From Chitinispirillales bacterium ANBcel5 (GTDB lineage Bacteria; Fibrobacterota; Chitinivibrionia; Chitinivibrionales; Chitinispirillaceae): 64,000 bases of DNA. A program made the position numbers and the translations under genes. The DNA lies in contig JARUKZ010000014.1 of NCBI GenBank assembly GCA_029688955.1, positions 38,487 through 102,486 of the forward strand, given 5' to 3'. The notes beneath the pieces are model-generated. The model searched no databases, was not told the DNA's origin, and saw only the letters and a program-made list of their open reading frames with translations. Position 1 is the first letter of the stretch. Each line of letters begins with the position of its first letter. Shown here piece by piece: positions 44,418 to 53,508 of this stretch.

Positions 44418-45242
44418 ATGCCGCTTACAACCGCTCACCCCGTAGTAGCTGTTCCGTTTCAAAAGTTAGGACTCTCTCTGTCAGCTTTAATTGTAGGGAG
44501 TGTAATACCTGATTTTGAATTTTTTCTGAGACTAACAACAGGCAGGTTGATTGCTCATACCATACCAGGTATTTTACTATTTTGCCTACCGGTCGGTTTT
44601 TTAGTGCTTCTTATATTCCATAAATTTTTAAAATATCCACTAATTACCCTTCTGCCACACAGTCATCAGAATAAATTGTTACCTCTTGCCGGTAATTACA
44701 CGTTTTTTTCGATTAGAAGATTGAGTAATATTTTTCTATCACTTACTATAGGAGCACTATCACACATAGTTCTTGATGCCCTTACCCATAGTGACGGCTT
44801 TTTTGTAGAACTGTTTCCAGTATTATCTGCTACCCTTTTTGAATTCGATGGTGGAGCATTAAGGGTGTACTTTTTACTTCAATACCTCATTTCTGCCATA
44901 GGAATGCTATTGCTTGTATACTGGTATTACAGCTGGTACAAAACTGCACCTGAAGGCAAATTGGAGAGAAACAAGAAATTTCCAAGTGGAAGTAAGGGAG
45001 TCGTAGCTGTTTTTATGTGCGCTATGACACTTGTGGGAGGTGTCGTTTACGGGTATGTAACAATTATACCTGCAGAGGGTGTTCAGATGGTTAAACTTTT
45101 CGTATCAAATGCAACGATTGCTGCTACCAGTAGTTTTCTTTTATCACTGATAGTTTTTGCGTTCCTGTGGTATAGACTGACTCCTGCTGACCACAGGAAC
45201 ATGCTTGAGCAAAATGCTACAAATACTCTACGTACCGAATAG
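44418..45242 (+). CDS. DUF4184-family integral membrane protein
   Basis: A 274-residue polytopic protein. The N-terminus MPLTTAHPVVAVPFQKLG with SALIVGSVIPDFEFFLRL is the DUF4184 hallmark: an invariant Thr-Ala-His-Pro turn and a Pro-Asp in the second helix. About six or seven hydrophobic segments follow, with a His/Asp motif (GALSHIVLDALTHSDG) that recalls the metal-dependent hydrolases of the related YdjM family, so a membrane hydrolase is possible (inference). The ATG has only a distant AAGGAT. It converges with the stress-protein gene 8 bp downstream. Confidence 0.85.
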   Translation: MPLTTAHPVVAVPFQKLGLSLSALIVGSVIPDFEFFLRLTTGRLIAHTIPGILLFCLPVGFLVLLIFHKFLKYPLITLLPHSHQNKLLPLAGNYTFFSIRRLSNIFLSLTIGALSHIVLDALTHSDGFFVELFPVLSATLFEFDGGALRVYFLLQYLISAIGMLLLVYWYYSWYKTAPEGKLERNKKFPSGSKGVVAVFMCAMTLVGGVVYGYVTIIPAEGVQMVKLFVSNATIAATSSFLLSLIVFAFLWYRLTPADHRNMLEQNATNTLRTE

Positions 45243-45250
45243 ATGAAAAG

Positions 45251-45748
45251 TTATATAGTCACTAAGTCCTCTCCCTGATAGTCCTTAACGATGTTGGTAA
45301 TTTTGGGACTATCAGTATCTTCTGATCGGATCCAGAATAGTAATTTTCCTTTAGCTACACCTTCCTGATACTTTTGTGCGGTATCTTCCGGTATACCGAA
45401 ATCAATCAGAGCTTTTTTTAGATTATCAACTTTTCTGATGGGGGCAGAAGTTGCTGCTTTCCCCAGAATGGTACCGCCCTGGCCGGCGGCTAAAATCCTG
45501 CCAGCATCGACTGTATCTAAAGATTGTTGCCCGGCAAATAGTTTTTCAAAACCTTGCACCTTTCTCCCCCCCAGAGACTCTGAGTCTTCTACCTTAATCT
45601 CTTGTCTGTTAATATCAAAGTGTGATTTAGCTGTAGACTCCTGCACAATTGAATTCATTTGGTACTTATCGAATCCACTCTGATTTAAACGATCGATAGC
45701 TTCTTTTGCTTTGGAAATATCTTTGAATACGGTAAAGATAGTTTTCAT
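45251..45748 (-). CDS. general stress protein 17M-like (YflT-type) domain protein
   Basis: A 165-residue soluble protein. The N-terminal MKTIFTVFKDISKAKEAIDRL matches the ferredoxin-like fold of the GSP17M/YflT family, in which a central VRLxxxGF-type element is here LNQSGFDKYQM. A Gly/Ala-rich stretch (VDAGRILAAGQGGTILGKAA) sits in the middle, as in related heat-shock or stress proteins with a Gly-zipper. The ATG at 45746-45748 follows ATAGGAGC. It is single and divergent from degP by about 160 bp; the family is induced by stress. Confidence 0.75.
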   Translation of the reverse strand: MKTIFTVFKDISKAKEAIDRLNQSGFDKYQMNSIVQESTAKSHFDINRQEIKVEDSESLGGRKVQGFEKLFAGQQSLDTVDAGRILAAGQGGTILGKAATSAPIRKVDNLKKALIDFGIPEDTAQKYQEGVAKGKLLFWIRSEDTDSPKITNIVKDYQGEDLVTI

Positions 45749-45852
45749 ATTTTGCTCCTATGCTCCTATAACCTACTGCTAAGAAGATTACCATCGGGCA
45801 ATTATAACATAAAGCCCGCAAATTATATACCATAAACATTTTAATGGTAAAG

Positions 45853-45867
45853 TGGCATAACTATTGA
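45853..45867 (+). promoter_or_regulatory. imperfect sigma-54-like element upstream of degP
   Basis: TGGCAT-AACTA-TTGA has the sigma-54 shape and spacing but the essential -12 GC is GA, so activity is doubtful. The predicted distance to the ATG at 45911 would be about 30 nt. An inverted repeat CGGGC/GCCCG (about 45795-45823) lies upstream between the divergent genes. Confidence 0.25.
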
Positions 45868-45910
45868 ACGTCAAATAGAGTAGATTGTGGAAAAGGCAAA
45901 GGAGAGAGAG

Positions 45911-47497
45911 ATGAGAAGAGGTATAGTGCGTTTAAACAAACTTTCCAGATTTTTGATGTTGTCCTTTTTACTGTTCACTAATTGTACCCTTGCACAGCAA
46001 AATGATAAAACAACAAGACCTTCCCCGGGAAGTGTAAGTTTTGGAGCACAGAACAGGCCACAAAGGGAAAATCTTGAAGATATTGAACGTTTCAGAAATG
46101 TTTTTGTTCAAATTGCAGAGGAAGTTGTTCCCTGGGTAGTTTCAGTTATACCTACTAAAGTAGATACCGTACTCTTTTATAACAACCCCTTTTATCGTCA
46201 GTTTGAGCAGGAACCCGGGTTTGATTATTTCTTTGGACCAAGGCATAATCAATCCCAGGAGCCACCATTAGAACGTAGAGAACGCCGCCAGCAGGGGTTG
46301 GGGAGTGGAGTGATTGTTTCAAAAGAGGGATATATTCTCACCAATTACCATGTAATTGCGGGGGCAAGTGAGGTTGAGGTACGGCTTTCCAACAGCAGGA
46401 CCTTAAAAACTGAACTCACCGGGTTTGATTCCCTCACTGATCTTGCGGTTCTGAAGATCACAGATGAAATACCTCAGGATCTACCGGTAGCATATCTGGG
46501 CAACAGTGATAGCCTAAAACCTGGTGACTGGGTTACCGCTGTGGGGAATCCTTTCTCTTTGACCTCTACTGTAACGGTTGGAATTGTTTCTGCTTTGGGG
46601 CGACAGGTAGGGGACCAAACAATGTATCAGGATTTTATTCAAACCGATGCTGCAATCAATCCGGGAAATAGCGGAGGCGCTCTTGTTAATATATATGGAG
46701 AGCTTGTTGGTATTAATACTCTAATCTATTCACAAACCGGAGGCTTTATAGGGATTGGATTTGCAATACCCTTAAATATGGCCAAAAAGGTAATGGAAGA
46801 TATAATCTATCAGGGAAGAGTTACAAGAGGTTGGATCGGTGTTTCAATACAGGATCTCACAACTACCGCAAGAAATGCCTTAGGTATTGAACATAATGGC
46901 GGAGTATTGGTTTCAGATGTATTTAATGGCCAACCTGCTTATAACGCCGGAATCATACGGGGAGATGTGATCGTTAGCATCGGAGGGAAAACAATCGGAA
47001 ATTCTAACGATCTTAGAAATACTGTTGCAGACCTTAGGCCAGGTGAAACTGTTGCTGTAGAAGTAATAAGGGATATGAAAACAATAACATTACGAATAAC
47101 AATTGAAGAACGGGTATCTGATACGTCATCTCAATCAAATAGAGTTGAAGATGGAAATTCATCAGTCATCCCGCAATCACAAACTGCAAAAGAACATAAT
47201 AAAACAGGTATTAGGGTTTCTGATCTTACTGACGAAATTAGAGAACGATACAATATCCCATCAGATATTGAGGGGGTATTTGTTCTCAGAATTGAACCAC
47301 ACATTAGTGATGCAAGGACAAGTTTAACCACCGGGGATATTATACTTCAGGTAAGAGTAGGTGGAGAGAAAGCAGTATCAATCTCCTCGGAGGAAAAGTT
47401 TGTAGAAATCACAGATACTTTTGAAAAAGGTGACCCGGTACTTTTGCTGGTCAGAAGGAATGGAAATACTTTCTTTCTGGCCTTTGAGTTTGATTAG
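45911..47497 (+). CDS. DegP/HtrA-family periplasmic serine protease
   Basis: A 528-residue Do-like protease with an N-terminal signal segment (LSRFLMLSFLLFTN). The catalytic triad is visible: His in TNYHVIAGASE, Asp in DSLTDLAVL and Ser in NPGNSGGALVN. Two PDZ domains follow (RGWIGVSIQDLTTTA and GVLVSDVFNGQPAYNAGI for the first; GIRVSDLTDEIRERY with VFVLRIEP for the second). The two-PDZ layout is that of DegP or DegQ-like quality-control proteases. The ATG at 45911 follows AAGGAG; the GTG at 45887 is in frame but less well placed. It is preceded by a weak sigma-54-like element and followed by a hairpin. Confidence 0.93.
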   Translation: MRRGIVRLNKLSRFLMLSFLLFTNCTLAQQNDKTTRPSPGSVSFGAQNRPQRENLEDIERFRNVFVQIAEEVVPWVVSVIPTKVDTVLFYNNPFYRQFEQEPGFDYFFGPRHNQSQEPPLERRERRQQGLGSGVIVSKEGYILTNYHVIAGASEVEVRLSNSRTLKTELTGFDSLTDLAVLKITDEIPQDLPVAYLGNSDSLKPGDWVTAVGNPFSLTSTVTVGIVSALGRQVGDQTMYQDFIQTDAAINPGNSGGALVNIYGELVGINTLIYSQTGGFIGIGFAIPLNMAKKVMEDIIYQGRVTRGWIGVSIQDLTTTARNALGIEHNGGVLVSDVFNGQPAYNAGIIRGDVIVSIGGKTIGNSNDLRNTVADLRPGETVAVEVIRDMKTITLRITIEERVSDTSSQSNRVEDGNSSVIPQSQTAKEHNKTGIRVSDLTDEIRERYNIPSDIEGVFVLRIEPHISDARTSLTTGDIILQVRVGGEKAVSISSEEKFVEITDTFEKGDPVLLLVRRNGNTFFLAFEFD

Positions 47498-47678
47498 AAT
47501 GTTAGCACTTGAAGGACTGAATATTATGTACGGTTAAAAGGGGGGTATTACCACCAAAAGAAAAGATCACCTGGGAAAGCAAAGGTTTGAAATGGATGGT
47601 TTGTCATTAGATTAATTTTATATACTCGGAACTAACTACTCTTTACAATAAGGTTAATTAACTATTAGGAAGAAAGTA

Positions 47679-47700
47679 GGGTTCATATGTTTATGAACCC
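47679..47700. terminator. hairpin between convergent degP and GH5 genes
   Basis: GGGTTCATA (47679-47687) pairs perfectly with TATGAACCC (47692-47700) around a 4-nt loop. No T-run follows on either strand, so it is a bidirectional, probably weak terminator. The other 180 bp of the gap show nothing recognised. Confidence 0.6.
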
Positions 47701-47716
47701 CACATTTGGTATTTAT

Positions 47717-48781
47717 TCAGTATTCCCTTAGCAGAGATAAAACGTCATAATTGATTTTTTCTGAATTCTTGTACTGAGGTAAATTCTCGTGGAGAGATTC
47801 CCCTTTGGAAATAATTCCAAAGTCGAGGTTTTTATAGTTCCAGTAAGAAAATCCGATATCATTTTCTTTTAATACAGAGAGAAGATCAGAATACCACAAC
47901 TGTTGGTACTTAAGCGGAACCGGAGCATAGGTACCAAATTCATTACAGATTACTGGTACATCATATTTATCTCTGAATTTAACTACTGGTTCAATTTCCT
48001 TTATTATCCGATCTCTGTCCCATGATCCTGCAGAAAGAACCAGACCGTATTTACGGATAAACCCAGCTCCATAGTTGCCGGGGTACTCTCTTTGAGTTTT
48101 AATCTCTGATTCACCGATCCATGGAGCAAGCTGATGAGTAAAAAGCAGTGGTTCATAAAAATGGAAACAATAGATTATGGAATCAAGCTCCACTGGCGTA
48201 AGTTCGGAAAAAGTAGATGGCCAGCTCCACATATTTGACCCTACAATAATAGGAGTGTTTTTGGAGTGAGAGCGGATAAACTTACATAATCTATCTTTTA
48301 GATTGTTCCATATGGTTGCATCCGGGGCTACTGGTTCATTTAAAACTTCATAAATTACATGATTTTCATTACTGTAGCGCTCCGAGAGGTGACCCCAAAT
48401 CTTTTCGGTTTTGTTAACATATTCTTTTTCCGAAAAAAGTTTCTGAACAGGGATCTTTGATGTTTCGGCAAAATCATGCCCGGGACATTCATGAAGGTCC
48501 AATAAAAGTGTAAGAGAGTTTTCTTTGGAAAACTGCGCAGCTCGATCAATGTGTTTGATGCGGTTTTCTATAGGCTGAGCGTCTTCAGTGAAAAAAAGAT
48601 AGTAGTCTATAGGCAGACGAATATGGTTAAAACCCCATGCGCTGATTTGTGCAAAATCTTCTTGTGCTATAAATGTTTCCATGTGAGTGTCGATCCCAGG
48701 AAACTGATTTGGATCTTTCTCTTTTATTGCATCTATTTGGCTGAGCCAGCCACCAAAATTAACCCCTCTGAGTCGTTCCAT
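47717..48781 (-). CDS. glycoside hydrolase family 5 (cellulase-fold) enzyme, intracellular
   Basis: A 354-residue GH5 enzyme. RGVNFGGWL opens the barrel, YEVLNEPVAP holds the acid/base Glu and VICNEFGTYAP the nucleophile Glu at the end of strand 7. RLPIDYYLF and LLDLHECPGHDF are further GH5 segments. No signal peptide or carbohydrate-binding module is visible, so it should act on soluble oligosaccharides in the cytoplasm, unlike secreted cellulases. AAAGGAT precedes the ATG at 48779-48781. It follows the GH13 gene on the same strand with a 105-bp gap, possibly one operon. Confidence 0.9.
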   Translation of the reverse strand: MERLRGVNFGGWLSQIDAIKEKDPNQFPGIDTHMETFIAQEDFAQISAWGFNHIRLPIDYYLFFTEDAQPIENRIKHIDRAAQFSKENSLTLLLDLHECPGHDFAETSKIPVQKLFSEKEYVNKTEKIWGHLSERYSNENHVIYEVLNEPVAPDATIWNNLKDRLCKFIRSHSKNTPIIVGSNMWSWPSTFSELTPVELDSIIYCFHFYEPLLFTHQLAPWIGESEIKTQREYPGNYGAGFIRKYGLVLSAGSWDRDRIIKEIEPVVKFRDKYDVPVICNEFGTYAPVPLKYQQLWYSDLLSVLKENDIGFSYWNYKNLDFGIISKGESLHENLPQYKNSEKINYDVLSLLREY

Positions 48782-48886
48782 AATAATCCTTTAAAGCATT
48801 AAATTAGAGATATCTGTTTAGAATACATAAGCATTCTTATGATATCTCTTAATATAAATACAGACAAATTAATTAGAAATAGTTCA

Positions 48887-50185
48887 TTAATTAGAAAAAA
48901 GAGCTATTTCTGAAGGGGAGAGAAAGAGTGGCCCCTTATTTGGACGTTTCTCATTTGGGTCATTAAAGGGTTGAATTAGTGCTTTGAAAGCTGATATTTC
49001 ATTTGGAATTTCGTGTTCAGAAATATTTCGTGTGTTGTGCCAGTCTTTATTGATCACTACCCCCAGGGATCCTGAATTGTGATTACTTTCCTTAATGAGA
49101 AAAAGCAGGTCCCAATCATAGCCGGAAACAGCTCTCCAGCTTCCTTCCTCTTTTAAAATATCTGTATTCAATTTCAATTTATTTATATTACTGATCCAAT
49201 CCTGAATATCCCATTTTTTCTCACTAAGATCTTCAGGTGAAGAGTTTACGACGTGAAGACCTTTGGGTGTTCCAAATTCATATCCGATTGGCATGAGTAA
49301 GCCCTTGGAAAACAATGCTGAAAGGAGATATCTGTTTTTCTGCATGTGAAGAGATCCTGGTGGATCTGAAGAGAGTCTGGTCGTATCATGGGATTCGGGA
49401 AAAGAGATACTTGGTGCTATGCTTTTAAACTGGCAGTGCTGGTCAATGCACCAGGGGGCCTCAAAGTTCCACCACTTGCTGGAGTTAAAGAGATAGTCAA
49501 AGCCGCAATCTTGAAGTGCCATGGTTTGCTCAAGAGTACATCCCAGTGTTTCAGCAAGAAATTTGGATTTGGGATTTCGCTTCTTTGCAGTATTTATAAG
49601 TGTTTTCCAAACCTCTGAAGGGATTTTGTATGCAGCATCGCATCGGTAGCCGCTTATCCCCAAATCCTGATAGAAGGACAACATTTTCTGCCAAAACGCT
49701 ATTAAACCATCCATATCAGGGTTATCATCGTAATTTATTTCAGAAAGATCGCCCCAAACGGTCACATTTGATGGGTTAGCCGGGTCAATTGCATAGGGGT
49801 GGACTATGTTACCATTTTCGTCTTTTTTAAACCACTCAGGATGCTCTTTAACCAAAACAGATTCATTAGCAGTGTGATTGATTACCAGGTCCATATAGAC
49901 CTGAATGTTGTATTTATCACACTTTTTTAGAAATTTTTTCAGGGGAGAGAAATCTTTAGGATCTGCTCCAGGTTTAAGGAAATCAGGATTTAGTTTGAAA
50001 TAATCATCTACAGCATAAAGACTCTTTGAGCCCCCTACAGTATGAAAAGGATTTACATAAATAGAGTTGAAATTCATGGAGGCTATTTTCTCAACATGAG
50101 AAGACCAATCATCAATAGTTTTAAAAACCCTGGGAAATAGGTTGTAAATTAGAGTCGGGGATGAGTTTTTCATTGTTCTATCCAT
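48887..50185 (-). CDS. glycoside hydrolase family 13 (alpha-amylase fold) enzyme, intracellular
   Basis: A 432-residue GH13 enzyme. The four conserved regions are visible: MDLVINHT (region 1), GYRCDAAYK (region 2, Asp nucleophile), FLAETLG (region 3, general acid Glu) and ESHDTTRLS (region 4, Asp stabiliser). No signal peptide and no N-terminal accessory domain are present. The stretch with VKEHPEWF recalls maltosyltransferase-type or GlgE-related enzymes, so hydrolysis versus transfer is unclear. The ribosome-binding site of ATG 50183-50185 is weak; ATG 50171-50173 is an alternative. It is likely involved in storage or oligosaccharide metabolism with the GH5 gene next to it. Confidence 0.87.
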   Translation of the reverse strand: MDRTMKNSSPTLIYNLFPRVFKTIDDWSSHVEKIASMNFNSIYVNPFHTVGGSKSLYAVDDYFKLNPDFLKPGADPKDFSPLKKFLKKCDKYNIQVYMDLVINHTANESVLVKEHPEWFKKDENGNIVHPYAIDPANPSNVTVWGDLSEINYDDNPDMDGLIAFWQKMLSFYQDLGISGYRCDAAYKIPSEVWKTLINTAKKRNPKSKFLAETLGCTLEQTMALQDCGFDYLFNSSKWWNFEAPWCIDQHCQFKSIAPSISFPESHDTTRLSSDPPGSLHMQKNRYLLSALFSKGLLMPIGYEFGTPKGLHVVNSSPEDLSEKKWDIQDWISNINKLKLNTDILKEEGSWRAVSGYDWDLLFLIKESNHNSGSLGVVINKDWHNTRNISEHEIPNEISAFKALIQPFNDPNEKRPNKGPLFLSPSEIALFSN

Positions 50186-50301
50186 TCCATTTAAACAGTT
50201 GTAGTATGGTTTTTAGGTTTAATTAAAATAAGTAAGTTTGGTATGAATGCAATGAGCAAAAATAGTGCCGCACACAAATAGTCCCCAGTTTAGACTGCTA
50301 A

Positions 50302-51468
50302 TTACGGCAGAACCCAATTTGCAAGGGGATCGATTTTAGGATTGTTTCCCGATTCCCATGGTACGGCTATACCATTAAGATAAGCATCTACTGTTAGTCC
50401 AAGTGTAAGGGGCACTTTCATATCCGCAGGGATGCCCAATTTTTCTACACTTTTAACTGGAATTGGATCAAAGTAAGCCGAAAGATAATCGATAAGCGCA
50501 AAGTTGTTACTTCCACCCCCTGAAACCCACAACGTTTCGGGTAAAAGATTAAGGGTGTATTCCCGCACATAGAAATCATAGATAGTTTTAGCCGTAAGGG
50601 CGGTAACCGTAGCAAGACGATCAACAGAGTTAAGTTTATCTAAAACGGTATTTTCAAGAATAAAACAGAAAGAATCCACCGAAGCCTGTTTGGGTGAAGG
50701 TTTTTTAAACCATGCCTCCTGTGCCAGCAGTTCAAGGCATTCTGTATTGACCTTGCCTTTGGAGGAAAGGGTGCCATCTCTGTCGATACCATCGGGACAG
50801 TGGGCTTCTCTTGCACACTTGTCGATCAAAACGGTACCGGGACCGGTATCGGATTCAAAAAGCAGTTCAGAAGAGCTCGTGTCAATGATGTGTATTCGGC
50901 TTACCAGGCCAATATTTAAAAATATGTTGATTCCAGCCATATCACCGGCGATTTTAAGATTTCCTGAAAAGCTGGGAAGAATGCCCGGGCCACCGGCCAG
51001 AATATTATGGCGAATAAAATTGGTCAAAACCGGTGTATTCATAAAGCTGGCTATAAATTGAGCATCACCTAAGGTAAGATCCCAATTACTTTGCTGCAGG
51101 TTCTCCCCTGTAGGCCCTTTCCATAGGGTTAATTTGTTCATAACCACAACAGAAGGTTTGGAGAGGGACTTTGGAGTCTGAGCCAGGGCCGTAGTGGCAC
51201 TTTCAAGAAAAAGCATGCTTATTTTGTACTCAAGCCATCCAAGCTCCGATAATTTTACCGGCTTTTGGGTTTCGTTTAGCTGTTCAATCAATTCCCTGAC
51301 TTTCTTAGGGTAGGGAGAGAAAACGTTAGAGAGGATACTCCAATCACCATTGTTCATCCCAATATAAAGGGCCTGAATTCCGCTCTGGATACCACCTGCC
51401 GATAGCACCAGTATGCGTCGTTTGCGATCTCTTTTAAGTCTGGCAGGAGCTTGGGCTGTCATTTGCAT
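50302..51468 (-). CDS. AnmK-like anhydro-sugar kinase, divergent
   Basis: About 388 residues. The AnmK C-terminal core is clear: LTLGDAQFIA (the GD with the catalytic Asp), GPGILPSF, LLFESDTGPGTVLIDK, DRDGTLSSKG and WVSGGGSNNFALI. The usual N-terminal nucleotide motif GLMSGTSxDGxD is replaced by LSAGGIQSGIQAL, keeping glycines but not Ser-Gly-Thr-Ser. The enzyme may therefore use another phosphate donor or substrate, or be inactive. An upstream ATG at 51534 is in frame; the ATG at 51468 with AGAAAG is better spaced. It may process anhydromuropeptides or related glycans together with the nearby GH enzymes (inference). Confidence 0.75.
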   Translation of the reverse strand: MQMTAQAPARLKRDRKRRILVLSAGGIQSGIQALYIGMNNGDWSILSNVFSPYPKKVRELIEQLNETQKPVKLSELGWLEYKISMLFLESATTALAQTPKSLSKPSVVVMNKLTLWKGPTGENLQQSNWDLTLGDAQFIASFMNTPVLTNFIRHNILAGGPGILPSFSGNLKIAGDMAGINIFLNIGLVSRIHIIDTSSSELLFESDTGPGTVLIDKCAREAHCPDGIDRDGTLSSKGKVNTECLELLAQEAWFKKPSPKQASVDSFCFILENTVLDKLNSVDRLATVTALTAKTIYDFYVREYTLNLLPETLWVSGGGSNNFALIDYLSAYFDPIPVKSVEKLGIPADMKVPLTLGLTVDAYLNGIAVPWESGNNPKIDPLANWVLP

Positions 51469-51683
51469 ATCTTTCTTTGAAATTGAATCAAAATCTAAAT
51501 ATAATAATTTTTGAATAACGGACAAGAAAATCACTTAAAATTTCAGCAAAAAGCATATAGGAAAAAAAACGCAAATTTCTAACTACTTATATTCCAGTCG
51601 TTTGAGTGCTAATGCTTTGATAATAACGAAATATTAAGTATTTTTTTGATTACTAAACTGTAACACCATGTTTAATATCAGAA

Positions 51684-52574
51684 ATGGATGGCAACAATTT
51701 GGGAGCCAAACCTTCAGGGACTCGCAAAAGTGATAAATCATTATCAATGTCGGTAATTATTACCACCTATAATCAACCCAAATGGCTGGCAAAAGTACTT
51801 TGGGGGTTTGAAACTCAGTCATATGGCGATTTTGAAATCGTTATAGCAGATGATGGATCCGGTAAGGAAACCCAGCAAGTAATTGAAATGTTCAAAGAAA
51901 GGACTTCTTTGAATGTCATTCACGTTTGGCACCCGGATGAGGGATTTCGTAAGTGTACAATATTGAATAAAGCTATTTTGAAGAGTAGCGGAGATTACTT
52001 AGTGTTCACCGATGGTGATTGTATTCCCAGGTCTGATTTTCTACTGCACCATTACCTCAACGCACAAGAAAATCGCTTTTTGAGCGGTGGGTATCTTAAA
52101 TTAGACACCGAAGTTTCGCATGCAATCACCAGAGATGATATCATGAACGGAAATCCGTTTTCTATAAAATGGTTGCTTAAAAATGGGCAACCGCTCACAT
52201 TAAAACTAGCCAAACTTTCAAAAAGTCCTATATTCACCTCTATCATGAACAGCTTAACAACCACAAAACCGACCTGGAATGGACATAACTCAAGTGGGTG
52301 GAAATCGGATTTGGTAAAAGTGAATGGATATAACGAACAGATGCAGTACGGAGGACTGGACAGAGAGCTGGGGGAGCGCCTGGTAAATGCCGGGGTGCAG
52401 GGTAAGCAAATACGGTACAGTGCAGTGTGTGTTCATTTAAACCATCCACGACCCTATCGAAACATGGAGTTGATACTAAATAACCGGGCAATAAGAAAGC
52501 ATGTCAGAGAAAACAAGGTGGCATGGGCCTCTTCTGGTATATCTATACATAGCGATGACCACTCCTCAAGGTAA
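51684..52574 (+). CDS. glycosyltransferase family 2, first of a pair
   Basis: A 296-residue GT2 enzyme with a GT-A fold. SMSVIITTYNQPKWLAKVLW opens the nucleotide-binding half, FEIVIADDGSG follows, VFTDGDCIPR carries the DxD-like motif and a C-terminal GGLDRELGERL motif holds the second acidic site. It is a soluble enzyme without membrane helices; a C-terminal amphipathic tail may contact the membrane. It is the paralogue of the next gene, 7 bp downstream, with which it probably works in sequence on a surface or storage glycan. Its start (51684) is reasonable; the ribosome-binding site is weak. Confidence 0.87.
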   Translation: MDGNNLGAKPSGTRKSDKSLSMSVIITTYNQPKWLAKVLWGFETQSYGDFEIVIADDGSGKETQQVIEMFKERTSLNVIHVWHPDEGFRKCTILNKAILKSSGDYLVFTDGDCIPRSDFLLHHYLNAQENRFLSGGYLKLDTEVSHAITRDDIMNGNPFSIKWLLKNGQPLTLKLAKLSKSPIFTSIMNSLTTTKPTWNGHNSSGWKSDLVKVNGYNEQMQYGGLDRELGERLVNAGVQGKQIRYSAVCVHLNHPRPYRNMELILNNRAIRKHVRENKVAWASSGISIHSDDHSSR

Positions 52575-52581
52575 TAAAATA

Positions 52582-53424
52582 ATGGCCCAAAATTCTTGCA
52601 GTTTAATAATTTCAGTATATAAGAATGTACAATATCTAAACCTGGTCCTTGAATCTGTTAAAAAGCAAACGTTTAAAGATTTCGAGGTAATTATATCTCA
52701 GGATGGTGATGATCGCACTATCGGGGAGTATCTTGAAAAAAGTCAATGTACATTTCCCATTATACATTTAACCCAAAAAGATCTCGGTTGGAGAAAAAAT
52801 AAAGCGCTAAACCGGGCAATTGAAGCGTCCGGCAGTGATTATCTGGTATTTATTGATGGGGATTGTTTGCTTCACCCAAGATTCATGGAGCAGCATATAA
52901 GTAACAAAAAAGAAAAGGTGGTTCTCGGGGGAAAAAGAATTAAACTGGACCCTTTGACAACAGATCACCTTATGAATGGTACTCTTAACCCCCAAACTAT
53001 CAACAGGTATATAATTCGTAATATTCACAAGCTAAAGAAAACAGGAGCAAGATACATAGAAGAGGGGTTATTCATTCGCCCCGAAGGCTTTTTTCAGTTT
53101 GTACCCAAACTGCGCAGAATTAATCAACTTAAGGGATGTAATATGTCCTTTTCTAAATCCGCAGCCTATGATATAAATGGTTTTGATGAAGATTTTATCA
53201 GGCCCGCGATTGGTGAGGATATTGACCTTACCTGGCGATTTGAAATGGCAGGGTATAAATTACAATCAGTCAGGAATCTTGCGGTGACCTATCATTTTCA
53301 CCATCAAGAAAATTGGTCTGATCAGTCCCAAAATATAATGGAAATGGAAGAGAAGCAGAGTAAGGGACTGTATTTTTGTAGTAATGGTCTAAAAAAATAT
53401 AATGATAAAAAAGATTCTGCTTAG
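52582..53424 (+). CDS. glycosyltransferase family 2, second of a pair
   Basis: A 280-residue GT2 enzyme homologous to the previous one: LIISVYKNVQYLNLVL, DFEVIISQDGDD, VFIDGDCLLHP (DxD-type), a conserved RINQLKGCNMSFSKSA and GEDIDLTWRFEMAGY. The start is the ATG at 52582 with AAGGT 9 nt upstream, 7 bp after the stop of the first gene; an earlier in-frame ATG at 52501 would overlap that gene. Donor and acceptor sugars are unknown. It is followed by the convergent dxs gene. Confidence 0.87.
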   Translation: MAQNSCSLIISVYKNVQYLNLVLESVKKQTFKDFEVIISQDGDDRTIGEYLEKSQCTFPIIHLTQKDLGWRKNKALNRAIEASGSDYLVFIDGDCLLHPRFMEQHISNKKEKVVLGGKRIKLDPLTTDHLMNGTLNPQTINRYIIRNIHKLKKTGARYIEEGLFIRPEGFFQFVPKLRRINQLKGCNMSFSKSAAYDINGFDEDFIRPAIGEDIDLTWRFEMAGYKLQSVRNLAVTYHFHHQENWSDQSQNIMEMEEKQSKGLYFCSNGLKKYNDKKDSA

Positions 53425-53508
53425 TTAAATTGATTGCTGCGATAATAAAACATAAGTAGTAATATGGTATGCATACAGACATATCAGATTACTACTTATT
53501 TAAAAAGA

